The notes: generated by a model from the letters alone, not told the origin. Positions 37,006 to 49,999 are shown, numbered from the stretch's first letter. The stretch is 64,000 nucleotides of DNA from Lumnitzera littorea (GCA_024138015.1 JAMXBB010000010.1:77723671-77787670); one strand, 5' to 3'. Translations and numbers: made by a program.

Positions 37006-39942
37006 AGGCGTATGAAGGTTGTAAGAGTTTAAGAAATCAACAATGAATCAATTTTCAAGTAAGTTGCCAAAACTTGTTTTATGTGAAATGTTGTTTGCTA
37101 TGATTTCCTTTGAATACTGATTGTTCTTTTCGTTAATATTTGAAAATAAGCAACACATGGATATTGGTGTTTCAAATCGGTAATTGAAAATTTCTATTAA
37201 AACAAGGGAAATACTGATTGTATTTTGTCCTCACTTGAAATTGAAACTGCTCTTTAAGTGCTAGCTAAAGTGAGGAGGTCGATTCTCCAACATTCTTTTA
37301 TTGATTAGTAAGCATAAATTGTATTAAAATAGAATAAGACATTGGAAATAATGAATAATAATGGATTTTGAGCCAATAATAGCTACATGAGTTTATTGGT
37401 AACTACTCTTGCTTTTAAACAATTGCAATGGTTAGTTTATGGGTTTAGATAAATATATCAATTATAAATATAGATGGGTTTACGAGTATATAAAGTATAA
37501 GAATGCTTGTCATTACCATATGTCTAGATCTATGTGTCTTGCTTCAAAAATTAAAATTTGAGTTTCATGGCTAATAAGCCCTATAATATTAGTGAAGGTG
37601 GTGTTTCTTAATGATTATATTGGTGTGCTCTTAAAAAGAAGCAATTGTTTCGTTCAAGATTTAATATGAAAGTTAAAAAAGATACGGAAAGAAAAAGATA
37701 TGACCTATGTTATATTACATTGTAAACCAAAATCAAAATCTTCCTATGTGTAATCCGATTTTCAATTTAAATGGATGATGGATATTATAACAAATGCAAT
37801 AATGTTAATATCACGTTTGTACGTGCCAATAGACGTAAAATGGGATCATGATTTTAGATTTGATTTCTTAAAATTCACTATTCCAACTTTAAGTAGGTGT
37901 TTGATTATACCTTTGTGAATGTAAAATTATGATTCTATTCTAACCTCATCAATTATCATTTATTAAAAAAACTTATTTGACTTTTCATATAATTATAATA
38001 TCCAATAATTAAATGTTTTCTCTAATAAAAACTATTAAATATAAATTTCATTTCATTCCATTCCATTCAATTCTATAGGTATTACAAACATAAGCAAAAG
38101 ATTTGTGATTCCATTGTCATTCAATTCGATTTCAATTTATTTCATTTCAAATTATTTTTACATATCAAACATCACATAAAGAACTTGAACTAGAACCATA
38201 TGTGATGATCTTAAAGTTTCGGTAGCAATTTGAAGATACATACATATATATTCAAAAGTTATAAAGAAGTATGATTACATTTTAAAAGTTTAATAGATTT
38301 ATTTCTACCTCTCAAATAGTTTTAAATGTATATTTACAATTATTCCTTGGATTGTACATAAAGCGATTTCTCCATGTTTCATCATTTTACGAGTTTTATC
38401 TTTTATGAGAAGTTATGTAAATTGTAAGGACCTGTACCAATGCACTGAACATCGGAATAGGAATTAACTTCTAAGCAAAATATTTGCGTTCAATTATTGA
38501 TTGAGTGAAACTCCAATTGTTTCATAACCTATGCTGGACTTATCCTCATATCTAATGTTAAAAATGATAAGTACATATTTAGCATGTATTTAGAATTATA
38601 CATATGTATATGCATCTGTAATTTGAAATACCAAATTATATTTTATACAGTGATTTGTAAATAACTTTTGGTTCTCAATACTATCTATTAGCTAATCGTA
38701 ATATTCATAATTAACCATCTACAATGCGATGCTCATTAATTAGAATGAGGGCTACTGCACAAATAAAAAATCTCAAAATCATATATATTTTGGATTGACT
38801 CTTTAATGGTTAAAGTTTGAGTTTACCTTTAGAACTTCAAAAGTTTATATGATTATTGAAGGCAAAATACTAAGTAAGAAGGATTTAAAATTTATTATAA
38901 AAATGTTCAAAACAAAATTAAGACTACTAAAGTGCTTGTGAATTCACTTACCAAAAAATAATAATGATGATAGTAATGATTTAAAGTTAATATCGTTATA
39001 ATCTAATAGTATTAACATTAATTTTTTAATAAGATGAATCTAGTTTGAATTTTTCCTTTGCCAAAATTGTAATATGATAGTTGAAAAAAAGAAAAAAAGG
39101 AAAAAGAGAGAGATGGTGATGGTTTGAAATATTTACCACATTTTCTCTTTATAAAAAGAATCTTCAAATCAATTATAAGCTAATTAGATTACGTCTATTA
39201 AATGTTCGTCATATCTATTTACATTTGTTGATTGTAGTAATATGTATGAATGTTTAGAAATATGATTATTACCTAAAAGGATTCAAGAACATTAATTAAC
39301 TATAATGAATAATTATTATTGATCATCAAAATATTAGCAAATGATGTATTTGCATGGTAGGTATAAAAGTGATTGCATATAAAATTATTGATAAAATGGA
39401 TAAAAATATGATAGACTTATAATATGTAACTAAAAAGTACAAAATAGATATAATTTAGAGATCCTTAAGTTTTATGGCAATATATTTTAGTTAGATTGCT
39501 AAGAAAGGAAAGTATAAGTTTATGGAAGAGAGAAAGAGAAAATATCGAAATCACAAAACGAAAAAAGATATAACTTATTTCATAATACAAGGAATTAGGC
39601 ACATGGAAAAATGCTATTTTGGTGGAGGACAAATTGGTTAGGAAAAAAATATCATTTTAATATGTATAATTTTTTATGGTAATAATCTTAACCTATTGAA
39701 TATTTTATTAAAAATTATTAAGCGTTTAGAATTTTTTAGTAAAATTAAAAACCAAATAACTAATTTTTCATAAATAATTATGTGATATTGAAAAAGAAAA
39801 AAAAATATATATTTCGCTTTGAAAATATTTTCAATCATTCACGATATCAAATAAAATTATTTAGATAATAATGTTATATGTAATATATTATTTCCACAGC
39901 ACCTTAAGGTTAGCTTTTGACAACTTTACCATCATCGTCCTC
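37006..39942. other. Intergenic, no gene recognised
   Basis: Strongly AT-rich DNA between the retrotransposon and SECE1, with one probable MITE (listed) and no open frames of interest. No clear TATA box was found in front of SECE1. Confidence 0.55.
37893..38177. mobile_element. Probable MITE
   Basis: The left end GTAGGTGTTTGATTATA and the right end, read inverted as TGTGATGTTTGATATGTA, form an imperfect terminal inverted repeat around about 285 bp of AT-rich DNA. That DNA has ATTCCATT-type words at one side. No coding potential. Confidence 0.4.
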
Positions 39943-40443
39943 ATGGCATTACACAGTCCTCGAGGACTCTCACTGCCATCTTCCTTATCTACACTAAACC
40001 CTAGTCTATCTCCTCACCCTCCGTCACTCCACCTGCCACGACAACGGTTATATACTCTCTCTCTTCTCCGAAACCACACCACCACCATCTCCCGTCTACG
40101 TCCCATCGCCTGCTCCTCGTCCGAAGAGGAGCCTCCGGAGCCAAAACCCGCCACCACCAAGTTGCCGCCGCAGAATCAACCGACGACCGAGTTAGGAGAG
40201 GAGATAAGGAAAGTACTGGAGGAGAGGAGAGAGAAAAAGGGAGAAGGCGACTTGTTGAGCGGTGTTGTGGAGGAGATTGGAGAGATCGAGTGGCCTGCGT
40301 TTGGGAAAGTTTTGGGTACGACCGGAGTCGTTTTGGGTGTCATTGCTGGGTCGAGTGTCGTTTTGCTAACGGTGAATGCAGTTCTGGCGGAGTTATCGGA
40401 TAAGGTCTTCGCAGGGAGAGGAATTCAGGATTTCTTCGGATGA
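39943..40443 (+). CDS. SECE1: Chloroplast preprotein translocase subunit SecE
   Basis: Intronless, 166 aa. SecE is the small essential clamp of the SecY-SecE channel in the thylakoid membrane, which moves unfolded proteins from stroma to lumen or into the membrane. The first 57 residues are rich in Ser, Leu, Pro and Arg with almost no acids, a typical chloroplast transit peptide; PIAC (54-57) is a likely cleavage region. A Pro/Glu-rich linker follows. Then comes the amphipathic SecE helix (EEIGEIEWPAFGKVLGTT, 110-127), a single membrane span (about 125-149, GVVLGVIAGSSVVLLTVNAV) and a short C-terminus ending GRGIQDFFG. The core almost repeats the Arabidopsis SECE1 core as I recall it. ATG 39943 starts the transit peptide; the longer in-frame start at 39871 adds a non-family extension. 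The GC-rich CDS stands out from the surrounding AT-rich DNA. Confidence 0.93.
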   Translation: MALHSPRGLSLPSSLSTLNPSLSPHPPSLHLPRQRLYTLSLLRNHTTTISRLRPIACSSSEEEPPEPKPATTKLPPQNQPTTELGEEIRKVLEERREKKGEGDLLSGVVEEIGEIEWPAFGKVLGTTGVVLGVIAGSSVVLLTVNAVLAELSDKVFAGRGIQDFFG

Positions 40444-40899
40444 GGTAAGAAAAATGGAACTTTCTGTAAGTTGTCGTGGGCAGAGTAATGGTGTTGCCGC
40501 TTGATCGTAAAAATATGATTGGTTATATGCAGATTTGTTTGTAATTTAGTGGATGTAGACTCATTATTCTTTTTGTTTTTGGGAATTTCATTTTGTAATA
40601 ATAAATTCATGCATAATTGTCTGATTTTGATTTATGGATTATATATGAATTGATTTTGATTTGTGGGATTGAGAGATATTAACATTAGAGACTGGAAAAT
40701 CTAAACTAAATAGCTCAAGGAGGACGGATGAGGGTTTAACCACCAATTAATCGGACACATTCGCATCCTACTGTTGCTGCCTACCCAGTCTGTTATTAAA
40801 TTTGCACTCTGAGAAATAGTCTCAGCTCAAAAGCTGCCACTTTATAAAGATCTTGCTCAACCTCCTCTACTACACATCAACAAGCCCAACCAACCATGT
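40444..40899. other. Intergenic, SECE1 3' flank
   Basis: Likely holds the SECE1 3' UTR; an AATAATAAA-like signal near 40600 could serve polyadenylation. Nothing else seen. Confidence 0.4.
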
Positions 40900-41470
40900 A
40901 AGACTAAGATTTCATGGATTCCATTACGTTTGAAGCATTAGGTCTAGTGCATCCTCGGCGGCTAAGCGCTCATCCATCTCTACACTACTAACAAGAACCT
41001 CTTTCAAAAAGCCTGCTCTAATTATGTCCAACACGCCTGTCGTAGCAATGTACCATCACTGGTCTTTTAGGCTCCATCCATATTAATTTTTTACGATGCT
41101 GCCTTTTGAAGGACTTCACCTCTGTTATCGTCTAGTCCCATCCAGTTTCCTCACCATCATCTCTATCCCTCGAAAATTATGCTATTCCCACTCGAGAAAA
41201 AGCAGCGACCTCAAAACTTCATTTGGATCTAGGGTCTTGCTGTCATAAAGAGTGCAGCATCTAGCCTTCCATATCATTCAACGAGTTGATCGACTGCTTT
41301 CTCTATCGTTGCACCGGCGCTTCTTGCTTTTGCTTTATCAATTGAATCGTGGAACCAAGATTTGAAATTTCCAATCGTAGACCTATCAAACCACAACATC
41401 AAGGCATGCAACCACACTGGCTCAACCCAAGGGCAAAAGATTAGTGCATGTTCAAAGACCCCTGTCTCTC
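40900..41470 (-). pseudogene. LINE-type retroelement tail (zf-RVT / RNase H remnant)
   Basis: On the minus strand, near 41440-41290, the frame reads FEHALIFCPWVEPVWLH, then a piece with WFDRSTIGNFKSWFHDS. This is the pattern of the zinc-binding region after a LINE reverse transcriptase. A second frame has an I-W-K-A-R block (about 41270), and near 41090 a KINMDGA motif opens the RNase H-like domain. Stops and shifts break all of it. The upstream reverse transcriptase is missing, as in 5'-truncated LINEs, or has decayed beyond recognition. Confidence 0.55.
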
Positions 41471-42619
41471 CACTATAGGTACGGTACGGTTGCCAATCTA
41501 AACGATTTTATGTTTTGCTAATCTTTCAAAAATGGGTAAGGGCCTCTAAAATTGATGCAGCTCGATGTTTGGATGCTAGGCCCGGTACTGAAATTCAACC
41601 ATCTGGCCTATTTTGGGCACCCAAGCATCGGGGTTACAATTCTACCGCCCGAACGCTAGAGTTCCTCCTTTTCTTCGCTCCATCTTTTTGGACCCATATT
41701 ACGACTTAAAGTACTATTTACTGACAAAGTATGTGGAACAAAAGAATTAACAAAATCAAATTCCTCAGCATCCAATTAATTGTTGATGATCCTCAATGTA
41801 AGATTCTAGAGGCCTTTCGTTGTTGGTCTTGTAATAAGACTTGTAGTTACCTACCCTTTGACTTCTAACACTCACCACAATATCTATTCGACCATGCAAG
41901 GCTTGATAAATTCCATGACCCAAAATTTTCCGATGCTCAACCTTACTTTGCATGACTTGATCGAAGATAAAATAACTTAGTACATAAACTTGTATTCGTA
42001 CAATTTAAAGTACTTTAATTATTAGTAATATATATATTGATGCAATTAAATAGTAAGGAGACAAATTGCTATGATGGATGCTTAAAAATAAAAGAGCATA
42101 AACTATATAATTGTAATGGTTGAATGAATTGAAGTTTGTGGGAGATCCGTATAACATTTGTTATCTAGGAAAGTTGGTTTACCTTTGGTGTTCTAGCCTT
42201 TAAAAATTACACTAGTGATATAGTTTATATAATGTGGTGTAGACTTGAACATCATGTTTTAGCTTAATAATTGTGACACGAAGGTTCATCAAACGAATGT
42301 TACATGCATGCAACACGAGTCATGCACTTTGCATGATTAGAGATGAGTATGTACCTAGGGATGACACTTTTAATGGAATGAGATAGAGAGGGATTAAGGA
42401 AGAGGAACATGTGATCTTAATAGGCTTGTAAGCTTATATAAAAGCTAAAAGAGCACGATTGCTTTGACTTTGTAATTCTTGATCTTTAGAGCAATAGCAA
42501 TTTGAATTAAAGAAGCTTTTATTTTCTTCTCTTGAGTCTGATTTCTAAGTGTTCGAAGCTTGATAGTTGGTTGTATTTCCCTAAAAGTGAAGACCTAAGT
42601 AGCATTTATAATGCTTGGT
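41471..42619. other. Intergenic, no gene recognised
   Basis: AT-rich. A TATATAA motif near 42433, followed by a run of LTR-like sequence, might belong with the repeat that starts at about 42620. Confidence 0.4.
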
Positions 42620-43262
42620 GTGGGCATGCGGGTTCAAGTGTGAAGGTCACATGCATATTACATGAAAAATGCGCTACGTGTGAGTAGGTAAATTACTTAA
42701 GTAATTTGTACAAGATCATCGGAAGAGAAGTATAGGGAGGAGCATAAACGATTTCAAAGAGGCTCTAACACTTGTATTGACAAATAGAGGAGCACGAATG
42801 CATCAAACTCTATTATCGATAAAGAGTATAGAAGTGTTCTTAAAATATTCAAGTGTTTGATTTTTCATGACAGAAATCCAGCAAAGTAACTATGTTCATC
42901 CTAATTCTCTATTCAAATGAGGAAAGGAGAGCGGTATTTATAGAAAATAATCGTTGATCTTATTTGTTAAATTATGATGATGATCAAGGGTTAGAATTAA
43001 TTCCTTCTTTTAATGAATTTGAAATGGATTATCTTTATGGGCTTAAGCCCAAAGGCCTCATTATTTTAGTATCAACTAAGTTGAGAAATATTGGATTGGA
43101 CAGACCTATCAAACAAATCCTACTCCGAGCCCATTATGCCAAATTTCCAATGATTATCTCAATAATTTACGGGCCTAGCTTTTTGGACTCTATTACCTTA
43201 ATTCGAAAAGTCAAATCCATTTAATTAATGGTTTTGAAGCTCAATATTGAATTTAGCTCTCT
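42620..43262 (+). repeat. LTR-like dispersed repeat, copy 1
   Basis: Aligns in the same orientation with 59888-60540. Shared landmarks are GGAGGAG, the 'atcaaact' and 'aataaagagta' words, AGTGTTTGATTTTT against AAGTATTTGATTTTT, and GTCAAATCCATTTAAT near the end. A TATTTATAG motif near 42934 looks like an LTR TATA box. No coding capacity, although an 86-codon open frame (42964-43224) crosses it. Confidence 0.65.
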
Positions 43263-46200
43263 ACACTTGGCAATCGATAATCACAACTAAATTGCCTTAG
43301 TGATTAATGGACTAGATTAATTAAGGCTTTCTAGGGTTATTTATAGGCTTTGAGAAGATGTACATCTAAGCTCAATAGCTTTTAAAGATAGCTTGCTAAA
43401 TATATGATCCTATTGAGAAAAATCAAGACTAGTTGAGTCAGTCTTAACTTATCTTCAACTAATCTCACCAATCTAAAGTCTCTTAAGTCATTCCAAAGTG
43501 CAGGCTTAATTATTTGGATGTTGTCAGTTATCCAAACAATCAGTTGGAACTATTATTCGTCTTATCACTATTAAAGTATTTGTAATTTAGCCTTCATGAT
43601 AATGTGGAATGTATTATAATATTCCTACTATATTTAAAATAATTCACGAAGAGACATGAATAATATATATGTTGTGATAAAGTTTTTAACAATTCTATTT
43701 TTTGAAATAAGAATTTACTTTGAATTGAGATCTTTCCATACAGCAATACTTTAAGCTAATGTATTTTAACTTTGTGAACTCACTCGTACCCCACAAAATC
43801 AAGATTCGTAACTTTCCAACAGTGTATCTTGCCATGTGTTTGTTACATGCTGAAAGGACCAATACAATCTTCAATTTTGAGTCGCATGTGCCCTTTACAA
43901 GGCAAATAGTACCATAAAGAACATGTTTCATGCTCCTTTTAATGTTCTTTTGACTATAATTTAAGCCGAAATTTCCTTTCTAAAGGCAATAGGCAATAAT
44001 CTCGTGGGCAGTTGGGATTTTTCGCTGCCCCTTTCCGCCATTGATGACATTTTTGCTACAAAATCTTGAGAGAAAAGTTCTTTTTTTTTTTACTTTCAAG
44101 TAAGAAAATAATATCACAGATAATTTACATGCATGTGATGTTTTTTTACTTTTACCCCGTGCTCAATTGTGATGATATAGGTTCACTTAACATCGCGAAT
44201 GTTCTGGTCCAAATGCGCATCACCAAAACATGAAAAATTGTGAAAGGTGCTAAAATGTATGATTGTTTTTTGACTGATATAGCATTTGCATTATGGGTTG
44301 CAAATAACATCAAAATACATTTCAAAAAGATTTAAGAGAATTGATTCTGATCCAAAGTTTAAAACTAAACCAAAAGCATATATGAAAAATAAAATTTTGT
44401 ATACTTGGTTCTTTTTCTTTGAGATGCAATGCCAATATTTCCCAACCAATTTTCTCAATATAAACCAGCAAAACTAAATTCTCAAGTGAAAAATGTACTT
44501 CTAAGCATAATTCTAAAAAGATTATGTCGAAACTTGAATAACCTAAATTATTTAACCGCTTATTGAAGTTATTACCACTAATCTCAATGATCTAAAATGC
44601 CTAACAAATTCAACTAAATTAAAAAGTAACAAATTTCAATTTTTGAGAAGATCAGCATTAAAAAAAAAAAAAAAAATATGAAATTGTCTAAGAAAGATAG
44701 GTGAAAAAATCCGATGGAAGTGATTAATTCTAAGTCCAAGCACTATTTGTGTAGTCATTTTAGTGTATGTAATGAGGAGTATTAATATTCATCAAGAAAT
44801 GTTACTCTCATTCAATATGTATATTCCCATATCAATCCTTAATTTATTTGCCTTAGAACAGCAGAAGCCATCTCTCTCGCAATGAATCCACAATTCACAG
44901 TATTTTGCTTGCATATTCTTGATAAATCAGAGTTTATATTTAGTTATAAGGGATGTTCTCGAAACTAAGATGCCCAAAAGACTCATTAAAAATCCTTGTC
45001 CTAATTTGCTCATTTTTGGACTATTACTACCAACCATAGCCATTAATAAGAAGCTATAGATTGCTAACATCGAAACAATATAGTTTTAAACTTAGACTTC
45101 AAAATTGATAAAAAATTTTAAAACTTAAGTTGGAGAGCTTATAATTTAAGCTCGAGCTCGAGCTCGAGCTCAAACTCAAACTCAAACTCAAGTGATATCC
45201 AATAAGTTCAAACTCATTCCCATTAAACTTGGTTATCTCAGTTTGTTTTATTATAAAATAATATTGAAACTCATACCTATCTTAAACTCAATTCATAATG
45301 AATCTCAACTCTATCTTGATTAATCTTATGGGTTAGTCACACTAAATATCATGAGAGTTAAGCTAGACTCAATAATTATTAGATTGAACTTAAATAAACA
45401 TTGACCAAACTTGAATAATATATGAGTAGGTTTGACTTATTTATCCTTTTTATTAGTATTATCATCATTAAATGCTTTGTTGGATAATCTATATAATAAA
45501 AAACACAAACAAAAAACACAAAATAAATAAAAATAAAAATATAAAGAAAAGAAAAAGGGTGTAGCCACCTACACAACTAAGGTTGTATAAATAAGTGCAA
45601 CCCCTGTTGATTACACTCAATGGTTGCATCCCACAAGGATGCATCCTAGGTTGCACCAAATGTGTGCAACCTAGCAGTGCTAGATGCCTTCATGGTGGTG
45701 ATAATGTAGTAGGATAGCAATAGTTGCATGGGTACACTAGCTGTAGCAGGTACATGCGGGTGGTAGAAGAAGGGTAATTTATGGAGTAAGATTATTTTTT
45801 ATTATTTATTTCTTACCCTTAGAATATTTATTGCATGATTAGTGATAGTAGCTGTTTTATTCTCTTGTTAAGCTAATTGATCTATGAGATTTTCAAACAT
45901 GTAAAAAAAAAAAAATGGAGATCCATAAGATGGTTCAATAGCTTCTTTCGATTGAAAATTAGGTCAAAAGAGTGAAATTTTTTAAAGGACACTCGAGAGA
46001 ATGTCGTGTACTACAATGGGCAACATAATGGTCATTGTAATAATGTACTACTTTGAAATTGTGCATTCTATTTGGCAAAACATCTATTGACAGCCACCAA
46101 TGTATGCACTTTCTTTGGTGCAACATATAAATATGGAATATATTGAACCGGTTGATCTCTCTTGAATTTTTAATGAATCTTCATTGGATTTACCTACCAA

Positions 46201-49200
46201 TTAAGGAATTGTTGGAAATTTATTAATATCAACCATGTGGTTATTCTTTACATATAAAGTATTTGTTCTTTACTACAATAATGCTACACCAAAAACAAGC
46301 ATTTTTAAGTCAAAGGTATTAAAAAGAAAAATTAGCTATGTATTGCATCATATCTATAAAGTTAAGTGTCTTCATTATTGTGATTTTGACTTCTCATAAC
46401 TCTATGTGGCCTTCTTCTTTTTCCTGTTTAACCCCTTATCAATAGATGAATATTATTAGGTTTTTGTATGGATATGGAGCCATCTTCAAAGATAATTGCT
46501 GAAAAAGGATGTTTACAAAAGTTATTAGATGAGCAGGATAGGGACGACGCATACTTTGTACGGGGCTTCACTATTTAGCGTTATTTTGTCAATAGTTATA
46601 CATTGTACTAGCATCTACTATGCATGATACGGGGGGCCATCCATCCTCCTACAAGTATAAGTTGAGGATTGATTCCTACATATTGTTTTATATGAGCCTT
46701 TATGATGTTCTCTTAGATAAGGGGAGGCACTTTGTCTAGATAGGGAACGACTCAACTACTACTTATATGCTTTTGTGTAGTAAAGTGGTGCTTTCCTAGA
46801 CTATATAATGTGTTAGTTTAGGGTTATCGACATAATCCAAAAATGTTAATACATGGAATTGACCACATCAAATTGACTTGTAAGGAAGATTTATATGGAT
46901 TGGTTGAGATTGCATGAGCTTTATATATGCTTATGAGATGAGCATCATGATCAATTGGTGTAATTAGGTCCTAACAATAGAGTCCATCCAGATTACATTC
47001 CATTGTATAGAAGTATGAGCTATATTTGGATACTCAATAAGCAAAGCATTTATACTTATGTAATACTTGTAATGCCTTGAAACCTAGGAAGCCACAGCCC
47101 CACCATGTGTTAGCCATAGGAGCCGACATGTTAAAGCATCTAGTAACCTATCACATGTCTATAATCTACAATCAAAAAATACCACCAGGGTCACATCAAA
47201 TTTCTCCTCAAATAATAAATACAAGTGGTAATCACACTACTTATCTCAAACACATATCACCATTGTCATTCAATTGAACCATTGAAACTCTTTAAATATC
47301 TAACTTTTAACCTTAAATGGTTCATGACTTTGAACTAAATATAACATACTCCAAATAAAATAAAATAAGGGAATCATAAGCGATCTCTATAAGTCCCTAA
47401 AAACAAATATATAAATAAAAAGAAATCGTTCAACTCTCAATAATTATATTATCTACAAACTTGATTCATCAACTAGGAGAAACCTATCTTGTCATCAAAA
47501 TAATAGCATCTTGTCTCCTCATCAAAGTAATAGTAATTGTAATCTTAATTTGAATTTTCATAGTATTTAATACTTTCCATGTTACCTAAGCTTGAAATTG
47601 AAAAATAAAAATTCCTTAAAGGGTGAGCTATGCCCAATATGAAACACGAAAATCACATGTGTGTATAACATACATAATACGATTCATATATAAAACTAAT
47701 GCAACAATAACATTTTAATTATGTCATTTAGTTAGCAAACAACACAATTGCAACATCCTGTAACTTAGAGCAACTTATGACTCTAGGTATATATAAATAA
47801 TAGTATTGGTGTGGTTTTACCCATCACCCAAATAACCCTTCCTAGATCTAGCTAGGTAGTCTTAATATGGAACCTCCATTAGGTGAATTACGTACATTCA
47901 ACGGGTGCCTCACCAACCTACTAGACCTTACCAATGAGAGGACAAAGCCAAGGATACATAGCACAACTATTTAATAAGCCAAGTCTACTCTAATTCCAAT
48001 TGATGAATTGCACTAGACAAGCACAACAAGATAAGCATGTATCCCATACTTAGATCTAAAGAGTAACTGCTATTATTTTTGTGTTTAGGCTAAGAGTAAG
48101 TTCAAAATCAACACCCTAAAATAAATAAAACAAAAGGCTCTTTCATGTCTTAACTCAGATTCCAAAATCATACTTGATTCTTAGGTTAATTTGTTGTTAT
48201 CTATACTTTTAGGACAATTTTAGAATCCTAAGATGATCTAGATTAATTTAGGTTATGAATTAAAAGGCTAGAAAGCAAGGAAAGAAGGGATAGAAGAGGG
48301 AACAAGTACATGGCCAAGAATCACGATCATGTACTAAGGCCATGGTTCCTGATCTGAAGCACAAGAAGGACCATGCGTGGGACCATGGTCATAGTCCTCT
48401 CTGACCTAAATTTTGTCCTCTTCCTTTGTATACAACTCAACATGACTCTCAAGGACATATATGGTCATGACTACGACCATGTTTTCCTTGAAAACTAATC
48501 TCCTCCTTCAACCACCAGTCTAAATCATCCTTTCAACACCAATCACCACCCTCAACACACCACTTAACCTCTACACAGCCAGAAACAGGCCCTTAAACAC
48601 TAAGATTAGCTAAATCACCAAATCAAACATACAAAATCAACCCTAATATATTTTATTAACATGAAACTTTAGATTAAAGGATACTTATGCTTTTCCTCAT
48701 TGTAACAACACCTAAAGATCGATTTCACACCTTCACTATGCTACAAATCGTAGATATAATCAAATTTGTCTCTCTTTTTAATGGAAAAATGCATTCTACA
48801 ACATCTATTAGGGTAAATATACATTATAACTATGTTTTTGTAGCAAATTTGCTTTTGTCTTGTGATTTTTGTTACCATGGGTGTTGTGATCCGAATTTTT
48901 GAGGTCCAAAAGTCAAGACAATGAAAAGACTCCTATTGGACTAAGCGAGGGTTTAAATAGAGTTGAGTTCCTAAGTTAAGGAGGAGTTTCTAACTTTTAT
49001 TTAACTTAAATGCCCTTATAGGTATTAGTCAATTACATGCAATACTAAGGCCTCTCTTACACCTTATCATCTTTATTTATTTAAATTCCTTTTTGTTTTT
49101 ATTTTATTTTTATGGAATTTATAATAACTTAATGATATAACTCATATTAACTTATTTTGCTTTGTTTCTTTATCAAGTTGACATCCTTTGCAGTATCTAC

Positions 49201-49460
49201 TTAGTGCCGGATTTGTTAGTAGCAATTTCTCTAGCTAATGGAGGATTATAGTTTGCTAAGGGTCATAACAAGATGACATTATTCCATATACCTCATAAGG
49301 AGAAGGCACATACTGAGGAGGAAAGCCTAAGACTAGTAGAGGTAGAATTAGCTCACCTAAGCTTATAGCACTACCTTGCCATAAAAATAGAGTTGGAATT
49401 AGAATCCAATGATGCATGGCGAGGTTTCCATCAGACTTCTACATTGTGCTCTATAATTAA
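43263..49460. other. Intergenic, no gene recognised
   Basis: Six kilobases of AT-rich DNA without a supported gene. A piece from about 46440 to 46980 reads like a decayed transposon or gene fragment but no family could be named. The 47068-48960 stretch, with repeated ACCATGGTC-type words around 48340-48480, resembles retroelement LTR DNA. Homopolymer A at about 44659-44675. Confidence 0.45.
45151..45191. repeat. CTCGAG/CTCAAA hexamer repeat
   Basis: About three units of CTCGAG lead straight into about three units of CTCAAA and a final CTCAAG. The change from one hexamer to the other is consistent with CG decay of one original repeat. Confidence 0.9.
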
Positions 49461-49515
49461 TGTAATACCTCTTAGATACTATGCGACGGAACTTTAATAA
49501 TCGATGTACCTTGCT

Positions 49516-49593
49516 GGAACTCTAAAGTTCAGCATACTTGAGCTAGGTTAATCTTAAGATGGATTACCTCATAGGAAGTTATTATACTAAGGG
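49516..49593 (+). repeat. 5S rRNA-derived segment in the left Cassandra LTR
   Basis: The order GAACTC-TAAAGTT-AGC-CTTGAGC-AAGATGG-ACCTC-GGAAGTT follows the 3' two thirds of plant 5S rRNA, including the internal RNA polymerase III promoter region. Many substitutions are present, so it is not a working 5S gene. Confidence 0.75.
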
Positions 49594-49850
49594 ATAAAAC
49601 CATACAGCATACCATGATAAAGTAGATAATACCTCAATAGGAGGAGTTTTAGTTGTATCCTTACAAATGATATCGGAGCAGCCCACCAGCCAAAAGGGTA
49701 GTCCTTACTTAGTGGTGGTCCTTTACTTATGTAATGAAATTGAGAGTATACCAGTTTTATAAAGAGAGTGGATTATAATACCTTTTAAATACTAGGTAAA
49801 AAAACATTAATCATTGAGGTACCTTTGATATAGTGACTTGGATTACATTA

Positions 49851-49920
49851 GAACTTTAAAATTATGAGTACTTGAGCTAGGTCAATTCTAAGATAGGTGA
49901 CCTCGTAGAAAGCTACTGCA
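49851..49920 (+). repeat. 5S rRNA-derived segment in the right Cassandra LTR
   Basis: The same 5S-like series (GAACTTTAAAATT, ACTTGAGCTAGG, AGATAGGTGACCTCGTAG) lies 335 bp after the first copy. Its GGTGACCTC box is closer to true 5S than that of the left copy. Confidence 0.75.
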
Positions 49921-49999
49921 CCAAGTTACAAGACCGTACGACATATTATGTTAAAACAGATAATACCTCAATAAAAAGAGTTTTGGTGTGATTGCTACA

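Larger units (their letters stand above)
49461..49999 (+). mobile_element. Cassandra-like TRIM retrotransposon with 5S rRNA-derived LTRs
   Basis: Two direct repeats, 49461-49665 and 49774-49999, start TGTAATACC / TATAATACC and end TTACA / CTACA. Each contains a decayed 5S rRNA segment. Between them, right after the first, TGATATCGGAGC (49668-49679) resembles the tRNA-Met primer binding site. A purine-rich tract AAAGAGAGTGGA precedes the second. No coding capacity. This layout, a tiny internal region between LTRs carrying 5S sequence, is diagnostic of Cassandra elements. Flanking 5-mers ATTAA and ATAAA could be a decayed target duplication. Confidence 0.8.

Noticed and set aside
42964..43224. 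86-codon open frame in the 42.6-kb repeat
   Set aside because: The copy at 59.9 kb does not keep the frame, and no domain is recognisable.
45151..45191. CRISPR-like regular repeats
   Set aside because: Contiguous hexamers without spacers in a plant nuclear genome: an ordinary microsatellite.
49516..49920. Possible working 5S rRNA genes
   Set aside because: Both segments are partial and heavily substituted, and they sit in LTR-like repeats with a primer binding site, so they are parts of a TRIM element.
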